From Caulobacteraceae bacterium (GTDB taxonomy: Bacteria > Pseudomonadota > Alphaproteobacteria > Caulobacterales > Caulobacteraceae): a stretch of DNA of 5,309 nucleotides. The DNA lies in the NCBI GenBank assembly GCA_947484535.1, contig CANKPO010000120.1, positions 1 through 5,309 on the forward strand, in the 5' to 3' direction. A program made the translations under genes and the position numbers. Below are positions 1 through 5,309 of the stretch, piece by piece. The number at the start of each line of letters is the position of its first letter. Position 1 is the first letter of the stretch. The notes below the pieces were generated by a model, which made no database searches, was not told where the DNA came from, and was given only the letters and a program-made list of their open reading frames with translations.

Positions 1-993
1 CCATCCTATCGCGGCGACATCATCAACGGCATGGATTTTGAGCCAGAGCAGCGTGCGCCCGATCCTGAGCGCCTGCTCAAGGCCTATGGCCAGTCTGCGG
101 CGACCTTGAACCTGCTGCGCGCCTTTGCGGGCGGGGGTTATGCCGATCTTTACAATATCCACCGCTGGACCCTCGGTTTTGTGGCCGATAGCCCGCAAGG
201 CGCGCGTTACAACGAGCTGTCAGAGAAGATCTCCGAGTCCCTAGCCTTTATGAGCGCCATTGGCATTACGCCTGAATCGCAGCCAGACCTGCGCCGGGTG
301 GAGTTCTTCACCAGCCATGAGGCCCTGCTCTTGGGCTTTGAAGAGGCTATGACCCGCGTCGATTCCACATCGGGCGATTGGTACGACACCTCGGCCCACA
401 TGTTATGGATCGGCGAGCGCACCCGTCAGCTCGATGGGGCGCACATCGAATATATGCGCGGCATCAAGAACCCTATCGGCATTAAGTGCGGCCCGACCAT
501 GGAGCCGGACGATCTGCTGCGCCTGATCGATGTGCTGAACCCGCATAATGAAGCGGGCCGCTTGACCCTGATTGGCCGTTTTGGCTCGGACAAGATCGCT
601 GATCGCCTGCCACGCCTAATGGCCGCGACCAAGAAGGCCGGACGGACTGTGGTCTGGTCGACCGATCCTATGCATGGCAACACCTTGAAGGCCTCCAATG
701 GCTACAAGACCCGTCCGTTCGACCGGGTCCTGAGCGAGGTGCGCAGCTTCATCGAGGTCGCGCAGGCCGAAGGGGTTCACCCTGGCGGCGTCCATCTGGA
801 AATGACCGGTCAGAACGTCACCGAGTGCATCGGCGGCGCGCGGGCCCTGTCAGAGGACGAGCTGTCCCACCGCTATCACACCCACTGCGATCCCCGCCTC
901 AATGCCGATCAGGCCTTGGAACTGTCGTTCCTGGTGGCTGAAAAGCTGAAGAGTGCCCGCATGGCTGACGCTCTGGCCAAGGCAGCAGGCTAG
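1..993 (+). CDS. aroG: Class II 3-deoxy-7-phosphoheptulonate (DAHP) synthase, C-terminal part, 5' end outside window
   Basis: This enzyme condenses phosphoenolpyruvate and erythrose 4-phosphate to DAHP, the committed step of the cytosolic shikimate pathway to aromatic amino acids. The frame is open from base 1 and reads [13 protein letters not shown], a class II (plant/Mycobacterium-type) signature, so the ATG at 31 is internal. About 330 residues of a roughly 450-residue family are visible; the N-terminal part with the metal-binding Cys and the KPRS-type motif lies off the left edge. Seen, counting from Met 31: Arg130 (GERTR), Lys152 (GIKCGP), Arg183 (IGRFGSD), His215 (DPMHGN), Glu257 (HLEMTGQN) and Asp287 (HCDPRLN). 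Their spacings (22, 31, 32, 42, 30) equal those of the PEP-binding and metal-binding residues R284, K306, R337, H369, E411 and D441 that I recall for the M. tuberculosis enzyme, so the visible active site appears intact. The symbol follows M. tuberculosis usage; aroF or aroA are used elsewhere. The stop TAG (991-993) overlaps the convergent neighbour's stop. Confidence 0.96.
   Translation, partial: PSYRGDIINGMDFEPEQRAPDPERLLKAYGQSAATLNLLRAFAGGGYADLYNIHRWTLGFVADSPQGARYNELSEKISESLAFMSAIGITPESQPDLRRVEFFTSHEALLLGFEEAMTRVDSTSGDWYDTSAHMLWIGERTRQLDGAHIEYMRGIKNPIGIKCGPTMEPDDLLRLIDVLNPHNEAGRLTLIGRFGSDKIADRLPRLMAATKKAGRTVVWSTDPMHGNTLKASNGYKTRPFDRVLSEVRSFIEVAQAEGVHPGGVHLEMTGQNVTECIGGARALSEDELSHRYHTHCDPRLNADQALELSFLVAEKLKSARMADALAKAAG
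990..993. other. Shared CTAG palindrome carrying both stop codons of a convergent gene pair
   Basis: The plus-strand DAHP synthase gene ends with TAG at 991-993. The minus-strand DUF4188 gene ends with TAG read from 992 down to 990. The four bases CTAG are their own reverse complement, so one tetranucleotide ends both genes and they overlap by 4 bp tail to tail. Consequently any terminator for either transcript must lie inside the other gene. This is read directly from the sequence. Confidence 0.9.
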
Positions 994-1481
994 GACGGAT
1001 CGGGAAGCGTCGCCTTCAGCCTTTTTCCGGCTGAGGCGCGCGGTCCCTTGGCCTCGTGCAGGGTTCCAGCCACGCCGAGGCCCCAGGCAGGCATATTGTT
1101 ATAGACATTCTCATATTGGCCGGGCGAGATCAGATAGGTCTCGTGCCAGATGCCGACATCGCCGTCTGATCCAACGCTCTTGTTGAAGGCTTGCCAAGCG
1201 GGCAGGTGAGCCCTGTCCTTATCCTTCGCATAGGCCTCGAGGTCTTCGAAGCTGCGCCAATATTGGGTCACGACGATGTTGGGGAAGGCAAACAGGGTTT
1301 GGGCATGAAGCATGCCGAGCTCTGGGTTTTTGTAGAGTTCGATGATCATGCGCGGCATGGCGGTGGCGACCGGCCACCACTTCCAGACCTTCCACCATCT
1401 GTTGACCCTCATGCCAATCAGGAACAGCACAAAGCTGCCATCGGCTTCTGCGGCCATGCGTTGTTTGATGATTTGGGCCAT
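990..1481 (-). CDS. DUF4188 family protein (monooxygenase-like, ferredoxin-like fold)
   Basis: This 163-residue soluble protein has no signal peptide. The sequence shows the pattern I associate with DUF4188, which is described as related to fungal af470-like monooxygenases: [16 protein letters not shown] at residues 20-35, an AMPRMIIEL helix, [17 protein letters not shown] with HLPAW shortly after, then [12 protein letters not shown] and YENVYNNMP. The fold is expected to be a dimeric alpha/beta barrel like small cofactor-free oxygenases, but no substrate or reaction can be deduced here, so the oxygenase role is family inference only. The start ATG at 1481 is supported by AGGAG (1494-1490) eight bases upstream. 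The last 20 or so residues (from about HEAKGPRAS) look like a basic, non-conserved tail and end in the stop shared with the DAHP synthase gene. The PAS gene lies 64 bases upstream on the same strand, but a promoter candidate in that gap suggests it can be transcribed alone. Confidence 0.87.
   Translation of the reverse strand: MAQIIKQRMAAEADGSFVLFLIGMRVNRWWKVWKWWPVATAMPRMIIELYKNPELGMLHAQTLFAFPNIVVTQYWRSFEDLEAYAKDKDRAHLPAWQAFNKSVGSDGDVGIWHETYLISPGQYENVYNNMPAWGLGVAGTLHEAKGPRASAGKRLKATLPDPS
1011..1038. terminator. Hairpin 17 bases after the DAHP synthase stop, possible 3'-end structure
   Basis: The arms CGCCTTCAGCC (1011-1021) and GGCTGAGGCG (1029-1038) pair as a 10-bp stem with one bulged T, closing a 7-base loop, TTTTTCC (1022-1028). 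It sits directly downstream of the plus-strand gene and inside the last codons of the convergent DUF4188 gene. No T-run follows the stem on either strand, so it is not a classical intrinsic terminator. It could stabilise the mRNA 3' end or slow polymerase, or may be chance in GC-rich coding DNA. Confidence 0.3.
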
Positions 1482-1489
1482 GAGGGCAT

Positions 1490-1494
1490 CTCCT
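1490..1494 (-). promoter_or_regulatory. Shine-Dalgarno site of the DUF4188 gene
   Basis: AGGAG on the minus strand lies 8 bases before the ATG at 1481. It supports this start over an out-of-frame ATG that sits between the site and the true start. Confidence 0.7.
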
Positions 1495-1506
1495 GAGGTG
1501 CCCCAA

Positions 1507-1534
1507 TTTCTACGTCTATTCTAAAGGGCGTCAA
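1507..1534 (-). promoter_or_regulatory. Candidate sigma-70-type promoter for the DUF4188 gene
   Basis: On the minus strand TTGACG (1534-1529) matches the -35 consensus at 5 of 6 bases. A 16-base spacer follows, then TAGAAA (1512-1507), which matches TATAAT at 4 of 6. Transcription would begin near 1500, just ahead of the AGGAG site, giving a short leader of about 20 bases. The 64-base gap between the PAS stop and this gene's start is otherwise empty. Alphaproteobacterial -10 elements vary widely, so this is a pattern match only. Confidence 0.4.
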
Positions 1535-1545
1535 TCCGCCGTTGA

Positions 1546-2091
1546 TCAGGCGACGTGGCGTCCATTGTCTGTGACCAGAGCCGGGAAGGCGGCTGGTCGG
1601 TAGGCGGTGCGGTCCGCGTGCGACAGGGTTAGGCCACCGATGCGGATATCGTCCCCCTCGAACTGTACGGTCATGGGCTGGAGCAGGCATAGGAAGCGGT
1701 CACTCAGGCCGGACGGGCCGGTGAGGGGCGCTAGCATCAACTGATAGTGCCGCTCTGACCCCTTTTTGGTCTGGCCTTGAGCCGACAGGACGCAGGGCTC
1801 CACCTGAACGCGGCTATTGTCAATCAGTCCCGAAATGATCGTGCGGCTGTTGGCATCAAACAGATCAAGGAGGTTTTGCCCATGCGGGGATCGACCGAGG
1901 GTGAGGTCAACAAAGCCACCGGCTAAACGCACAGGGTAGGTGCCCTTGGCTTGGCGTCCGACGATCAGAATCTGAGGCAGGACGGCCAAGAAATCACCGG
2001 GATAGATCGCAGCCCTAAGAGGAGCCTTGAATCCAGCCTTCTTGTCGGACCAGTAGCCGATCAGTTCAGTGATGTTCTTATGGTGAGACAT
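1546..2091 (-). CDS. Single-domain PAS protein (PAS_5-like), probable signalling or adaptor protein
   Basis: This 181-residue protein resembles the alphaproteobacterial PAS_5 family. It opens with HHKNITELIGYWSDKKAG, followed by APLRAAIYPGDFLAVLPQILIVGR, GTYPVRLAGGFVDLTLGR, then LLDLFDANSR and a strand HYQLMLAPLTG with LCLLQPM close behind. This looks like one PAS fold with short extensions. No kinase, GGDEF, EAL or DNA-binding domain is attached and no signal peptide or membrane segment is visible, so it probably acts by binding partners or a small ligand. Caulobacter MopJ is a known single-domain PAS regulator of motility and cell cycle, but equivalence is not claimed. I chose ATG 2091 because GGAAAG (2103-2098) lies six bases upstream and the family usually starts close to the HHKN-like segment. 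An in-frame ATG at 2133 would add 14 residues but lacks a clear ribosome site. The protease gene ends 158 bases upstream on the same strand. Confidence 0.82.
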   Translation of the reverse strand: MSHHKNITELIGYWSDKKAGFKAPLRAAIYPGDFLAVLPQILIVGRQAKGTYPVRLAGGFVDLTLGRSPHGQNLLDLFDANSRTIISGLIDNSRVQVEPCVLSAQGQTKKGSERHYQLMLAPLTGPSGLSDRFLCLLQPMTVQFEGDDIRIGGLTLSHADRTAYRPAAFPALVTDNGRHVA

Positions 2092-2097
2092 AGCCCG

Positions 2098-2103
2098 CTT
2101 TCC
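2098..2103 (-). promoter_or_regulatory. Ribosome binding site deciding the PAS gene start
   Basis: GGAAAG on the minus strand sits 6 bases before the ATG at 2091. The competing upstream ATG at 2133 has only a weak GGAA about 20 bases away, so the shorter product is preferred. Confidence 0.45.
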
Positions 2104-2143
2104 GTCACGTGGCGGGACAATGAAGTTCCGCATGAGGCTTGCA

Positions 2144-2159
2144 GGCGTGTTCCGTGCCA
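2144..2159 (-). promoter_or_regulatory. Partial sigma-54-like -24/-12 element upstream of the PAS gene
   Basis: The minus strand reads TGGCACGGAACACGCC from 2159 to 2144. The -24 box TGGCACG is a full consensus match, and the GG and GC dinucleotides are exactly 10 bases apart, as sigma-54 promoters require. The -12 box, however, reads ACGCC instead of TTGCA-like, so only the GC is kept. Transcription would start near 2133, about 42 bases before the preferred ATG at 2091. No upstream activator site was identified. Confidence 0.25.
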
Positions 2160-2196
2160 GCCCTTTCTGTCCCGTTTTGGATCAGTTGGCGGGCTT

Positions 2197-2232
2197 GGGA
2201 TCGAGGCGGCTGTTCCGGCGCGCCCCGATCCC
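2197..2232 (-). terminator. Strong 12-bp hairpin just after the M16 protease gene
   Basis: On the minus strand GGGATCGGGGCG pairs with CGCCTCGATCCC in a 12-bp stem with one G-T wobble, around a 12-base loop. It begins 17 bases after the protease stop codon, where a transcript end is expected. No T-run follows on either strand, so it is either a T-poor terminator or a 3'-end stabilising structure. Its position in a non-coding gap, full-length pairing and closeness to the stop make it more credible than a chance hairpin. Confidence 0.5.
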
Positions 2233-2249
2233 GTTTGCTGTGGTCGGTC

Positions 2250-5174
2250 TTAGTTGACCTTTTCCGGAACGACCTGAAGGCGCCATGCCTTTTCGGGGGT
2301 CAGGTAGGTCTTGGCCAACTTTTGGATGTCGGCGGGCGTGATCTTGGCAATCTGGGCGAGCCGCGACCGTTCTGCTGCTAGGCTATAGCCATCGGTCTGG
2401 GCACCAGATAGGACACCGACCCAATAGCCGTTGCTCTGACGATCCTTTTCGATGGCTTCAAGCTTAGGCTTTTTGGCCCGGTCGAGCTCATCTTGGCTGA
2501 TGGGCTTGTCGCGAAGGTCAGCGGCAATCTTATCCAGATCGGCAAAGAAGCCCGCCAGACGCTCTGGGGGTGTTTCCACGCCCGCCGAGACATAGCCATA
2601 GCCCGGATAGACCTCAGAGCTTTCGGAGTCCGTCCAAGGCGAATAGGTCGCGCCCTGCTTCTCGCGGAACTCGTCGGTCATCCGCAGGCTCAGGACCTCG
2701 CTCAGCAATTCAAAGGTGCGCGCCTCTTGCATGTTGCTGCCAAAGTCTTGGGTCGGCCAGGCGACAAAGCCAATGGCCTGATCGGGTCGGCCCTTATGGG
2801 TCAAGAGAACCGGCTTATCCGTCGCCTTGGGGAAGCTCACCGCCTTGCCATCGGCGGGCGTGACCTGATCGGGGCGAACGGGTAGGGCACCGAAGGTCGC
2901 CGCTACCGCTTCAATTGCGCGATCCACCGTAATGTCGCCAACCACGACCACCTCGATTGGGCCTTGGGTCAGGTCTGGCTCGACCATGGCCCTAAAGTCC
3001 TCAGGCTTGGCATTGGTGATCTCCTCATTGGTCGGGAAGGCCCAGCGTCGGTCGTTATTGTAGAGCAGGCGGCGCAGGTTGCGGGACATGATCCCGCCCG
3101 GCGTTGCGTCCAACTGGGCATTGGCCGAGCTATAGATGCTCTTGGCGCGGCGCACGCCCAAGGTCCGCCAGCCGGGCTCTTTGATATAGGCGGCGAGCAG
3201 TTGCAGTTGGGTATCAAGGTCTTGGGGCCGTGTGATACCGTCCATGATCGCTGCATCATCGCCAAGGGCGAGGCCCGTGCTGTAGATCTTCCCGGTAAAC
3301 AGCTTTTCCAGTTGCTCGTTGGTAATGTCGCTCAGGCCGCCCTCGGTAAAGGCCCAGCCGGGCATCCAGCCGAGCCCGTCCTTGTCCTTGGGCAGATCCA
3401 GCTTGCCATTACCCATCCGAACGCGAATGCGGATCTGATCCTGGGTGAATTTGGTTTGCTTCACCGTCAGGCGAAGCCCGTTGTTAAAGCGCAGGAACAC
3501 CGTATCCAGATCGGCGATCTCCTGACGATCCACAACCTGGCCCGGCGTGCCGAACCTGTCGTGGGTCCAGGTCACCGCCTCTTGCACGGTCGGTGCCGTG
3601 AGGGGCAGGGCATCTGCTTCCTTGAAGGCCTCGAGCACAGCCTTCTCACCGCCCTTAATTTCGATTGGGGAGGCGATAAGGATCAGAGGGCCTGAGCCAC
3701 TAAAGGCTTGGCGTACCTGCTGGGAAACGGTGTCAGCCTTGAGGTCCTTTACGGTCTGTTCAAACAGATCAAGGTCCTGCTGAGGGCTGGTGACGACCTT
3801 ACGTTCGTCCGCCGATCCAATCAGGTTGTTGGCAAGGGCGGTGGTGCGGCGGGTCTTGGCCTGTGCGACCTTTGCCGTCAGATCGGCGCGGGTCTCGGTG
3901 ATTTCACGGTCCAACTCGTCCTGCATGACGCCAAACTTCAGAACGCGGCGCAGTTCGACATAGGCCGAGGTCATGCCCGGCTTCCAGTTTTCCGGCTGCA
4001 GGTTGGCATAGAGCGTCGCACCCTTGGCCGAATGGACCTCATCCGCATATTCGGTGCCAGCGGCGATAAAGGCCGGAACTGCGCTTCGGGCCATGGCCTC
4101 AAGGCGGCGATTGATGACCGCAAGACCTAGGGCGTCGATTAACTCCCTTTGACGACGGCTGACGCTATCGGCGCTCATATCTGCGGGCTGTCGCCAGCTC
4201 ATTTGAAGCGCATTGGGCGTGCCCGCCTGGACGACCACGGTGGCTTCTGGCCCGCGCTTGAGTGGCGTTCCAAGCTTCGGCTCAGGTCCGGCCTTGCCCA
4301 CCGCCTGCCAGTCGCTGAACTGCGCCTTGATCTTGGCTTCCATCTTGTCCTGATCGAAATCGCCGGTGATCACCAGAACGGCACGCTCTGGGCGATAATA
4401 TTTGCCGTAGAAGTCTGCGAGCAGGTCGCGGGACGCGGTCTTCAAGACCTCAACATTGCCAATGGGCAGTCGCTTTGCAGCCAGCTGGCCACTCATGAAG
4501 AAGCCAATGCTCTTTTTGAACACCTGATAGCCGGGGCTGTCGCGCGTGCGCTCTTCGGACAGGATCACCCCGCGCTCGCGATCCACAGCCGCTTGGCTGA
4601 TGGTCAGTTCGCTGGCGGTTTCGCGCATTATCTTAAGGCTGATATCGACGGTCTCATCATCGGTCTTGGGCAGGTCGAGCTTATAGATCGTCTCGGTCCA
4701 AGAGGTGGAGGCATTGGTATCGGCCCCAAAGGCTAGGCCATGCCGCTCGAGGATCTTGACCATCTCGCCCTCGGGCACGTTGCGCGAGCCGTTGAAGGCC
4801 ATGTGCTCGAGGAAGTGCGCCAGACCCTGCTGTTCATCGGTCTCCATCAAGGAGCCGGCATCGAAGCGCAGACGAATGGCGGCCTGACCCGTTGGGGTCG
4901 CATTCTTCATCAGGGCATAGCGCATGCCGTTGGGCAGGGTGCCGAACCGAATATCTGGATCGGCGGCAACGTCGGAATAGGCTTGGGGCCAAACGCCATT
5001 GCGAACCTTGATCGCTGCGGTGGGCCGCGGTGCCAGCTTGGCCGGTTCGCTCTTCTGGGCCTGTCCGTCTTGGGAAGCGGTCGAAACCGGCAGCTTTGGA
5101 AGATCAACGCTCGCGCAGGCCGTCAGGACGAGGCTACAGCCAGCCAAGAGTGCCAATTTAGAGATCCGAGTCAT
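2250..5174 (-). CDS. M16 family zinc metallopeptidase, predicted lipoprotein (PqqL/pitrilysin-like)
   Basis: This 974-residue protease is predicted to be anchored in the cell envelope and to degrade peptides there. Residues 1-20 form a lipoprotein signal peptide: MTRISK, a hydrophobic stretch, then LTAC with Cys20 as the lipidation site. A Pro/Ala/Lys-rich linker runs to about residue 55. The first M16 half carries the inverted zinc motif HFLEH (120-124, nt 4803-4817) and the third ligand Glu200 in VDRERGVIL, with 75 residues between, as the family requires. NVEVLKTASRDLLADFYGKY and RPERAVLVITGDFD (about 240-274) mark the following M16 C-type domain. The second half (from about 555) repeats the fold but lacks HxxEH, as is normal for fused M16 proteins. 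Arg837 and Tyr844 in FREKQGATYS match the spacing of the substrate-binding Arg/Tyr pair of insulin-degrading enzyme. The ATG at 5174 is chosen over an in-frame TTG at 5192 because it gives a compact signal peptide and has GGATAGG nine bases upstream. The physiological substrate is unknown. Confidence 0.95.
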   Translation of the reverse strand: MTRISKLALLAGCSLVLTACASVDLPKLPVSTASQDGQAQKSEPAKLAPRPTAAIKVRNGVWPQAYSDVAADPDIRFGTLPNGMRYALMKNATPTGQAAIRLRFDAGSLMETDEQQGLAHFLEHMAFNGSRNVPEGEMVKILERHGLAFGADTNASTSWTETIYKLDLPKTDDETVDISLKIMRETASELTISQAAVDRERGVILSEERTRDSPGYQVFKKSIGFFMSGQLAAKRLPIGNVEVLKTASRDLLADFYGKYYRPERAVLVITGDFDQDKMEAKIKAQFSDWQAVGKAGPEPKLGTPLKRGPEATVVVQAGTPNALQMSWRQPADMSADSVSRRQRELIDALGLAVINRRLEAMARSAVPAFIAAGTEYADEVHSAKGATLYANLQPENWKPGMTSAYVELRRVLKFGVMQDELDREITETRADLTAKVAQAKTRRTTALANNLIGSADERKVVTSPQQDLDLFEQTVKDLKADTVSQQVRQAFSGSGPLILIASPIEIKGGEKAVLEAFKEADALPLTAPTVQEAVTWTHDRFGTPGQVVDRQEIADLDTVFLRFNNGLRLTVKQTKFTQDQIRIRVRMGNGKLDLPKDKDGLGWMPGWAFTEGGLSDITNEQLEKLFTGKIYSTGLALGDDAAIMDGITRPQDLDTQLQLLAAYIKEPGWRTLGVRRAKSIYSSANAQLDATPGGIMSRNLRRLLYNNDRRWAFPTNEEITNAKPEDFRAMVEPDLTQGPIEVVVVGDITVDRAIEAVAATFGALPVRPDQVTPADGKAVSFPKATDKPVLLTHKGRPDQAIGFVAWPTQDFGSNMQEARTFELLSEVLSLRMTDEFREKQGATYSPWTDSESSEVYPGYGYVSAGVETPPERLAGFFADLDKIAADLRDKPISQDELDRAKKPKLEAIEKDRQSNGYWVGVLSGAQTDGYSLAAERSRLAQIAKITPADIQKLAKTYLTPEKAWRLQVVPEKVN
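5115..5174 (-). other. Lipoprotein signal peptide and lipobox of the M16 protease
   Basis: Twenty codons encode MTRISK, a hydrophobic core LALLAGCSLVL, and the lipobox LTAC ending at Cys20 (codon 5117-5115). Residue +2 is Ala, with no Asp, so by the E. coli sorting rule the protein would be passed to the outer membrane. That rule is not well tested in this group. Confidence 0.85.
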
Positions 5175-5183
5175 GTCAGAAAA

Positions 5184-5190
5184 CCTATCC
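5184..5190 (-). promoter_or_regulatory. Likely ribosome binding site of the M16 protease gene
   Basis: GGATAGG on the minus strand lies 9 bases before the ATG at 5174. The alternative TTG at 5192 lies upstream of it and has no comparable site, which favours the ATG. Confidence 0.45.
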
Positions 5191-5210
5191 AAATGGGTGA
5201 GGAACGCCCC

Positions 5211-5238
5211 CTTTTACCGCGCATTGCGGCAGTTACAA
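5211..5238 (-). promoter_or_regulatory. Weak candidate promoter for the M16 protease gene
   Basis: The minus strand has TTGTAA (5238-5233), a 16-base spacer holding a small CCGC/GCGG inverted repeat, and TAAAAG (5216-5211) as a poor -10 candidate. Transcription would start about 30 bases before the ATG at 5174. The match is modest and only the position, upstream of a gene whose 5' neighbour appears divergent, argues for it. Confidence 0.22.
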
Positions 5239-5258
5239 GGCAGGCCTGTGGCGGGGTG

Positions 5259-5309
5259 ATGGCCAGTGTGCAGTGGCTCTTGCTCTACCTCAAGGACTAT
5301 CATTTCGCC
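5259..5309 (+). CDS. Possible start of a divergent gene, cut by the right edge
   Basis: From ATG 5259 the plus strand reads MASVQWLLLYLKDYHFA and stays open to the end of the window. The frame also extends upstream in phase through a GTG at 5256 and an ATG at 5193. I prefer 5259 because the sequence turns hydrophobic there and the 5193 start lacks a ribosome site. The short WLLLYL then KDYHFA resembles the beginning of membrane-anchored bacterial signalling proteins, such as those with MHYT or other multi-helix sensor domains, but 17 residues cannot identify a family. No good Shine-Dalgarno is visible, only the G-rich run GGCGGGG directly before the start. If real, it is divergent from the protease gene, with about 84 bases between the two starts. 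Confidence 0.4.
   Translation, partial: MASVQWLLLYLKDYHFA

Noticed and set aside
1191..1496. Plus-strand frame of 101 codons across the DUF4188 gene
   Set aside because: It mirrors the DUF4188 gene, whose protein motifs and ribosome site are clear.
1531..1548. Small TCAA/TTGA inverted repeat at the PAS stop codon
   Set aside because: A 4-bp stem is too short and it overlaps the better supported -35 candidate.
2092..2133. A 14-residue longer PAS protein starting at ATG 2133
   Set aside because: There is no good ribosome site, the added residues (MRNFIVPPRDGKRA) look unlike the family, and the GGAAAG site favours ATG 2091.
2964..3695. 243-codon open frame on the plus strand inside the protease gene
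   Set aside because: It lies wholly antisense to a well-supported M16 coding region, has no recognisable domain and reflects GC-rich codon bias on the opposite strand.
4149..4736. 195-codon open frame on the plus strand opposite the catalytic half of the protease
   Set aside because: It is antisense to the conserved M16 N-terminal domain near the HFLEH codons. The protein is low in recognisable motifs and no ribosome site was noticed.
5168..5172. GAGTC, a GANTC (CcrM-type) methylation site beside the protease start codon
   Set aside because: Similar sites occur singly elsewhere in the window (for example near 273, 361 and 2027). One site within codons 1-3 is not evidence of methylation control.
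5175..5192. TTG start at 5192 for the protease
   Set aside because: It adds six residues (MDRFSD) ahead of a typical short lipoprotein signal peptide and would place the ribosome site inside the coding region.

Overview
The window looks like ordinary core-genome DNA from an alphaproteobacterium, most likely of the Caulobacterales. This is inferred from the moderately high GC content, the protein flavour, a single-domain PAS_5-type protein and a large M16 lipoprotein protease. I cannot fix the genus from sequence alone. I see no mobile element, tRNA, rRNA, CRISPR array or long repeat.

Layout, left to right: (1) nt 1-993 (+) is the C-terminal part of a class II DAHP synthase, the first enzyme of the shikimate pathway, cut by the left edge. 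(2) nt 990-1481 (-) is a 163-residue DUF4188 (monooxygenase-like) protein that converges on the DAHP synthase gene. The two stop codons share the palindrome CTAG at 990-993, so there is no intergenic space between them. (3) nt 1546-2091 (-) is a 181-residue PAS_5-type protein of probable signalling function. (4) nt 2250-5174 (-) is a 974-residue M16 zinc metallopeptidase with a lipoprotein signal peptide, an intact HFLEH motif in its first half and an inactive second half. (5) The right edge holds the upstream region of the protease gene and possibly the first 17 codons of a divergent (+) gene starting at 5259.

The three minus-strand genes run in the order M16 protease, PAS protein, DUF4188 protein, with gaps of 158 and 64 bases. 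The larger gap carries a 12-bp hairpin just after the protease stop and a partial sigma-54-like element before the PAS gene. The smaller gap carries a plausible sigma-70-like promoter. I therefore think these are mostly separate transcription units and not one tight operon. Nothing ties the genes into one pathway: the neighbours are aromatic amino acid biosynthesis, a possible small heme-free oxygenase-like protein, a PAS sensor or adaptor, and an envelope protease. I did not find a convincing new system. The items worth checking are the shared-stop convergent junction with its hairpin, the sigma-54-like element, and the divergent reading frame at the right edge.
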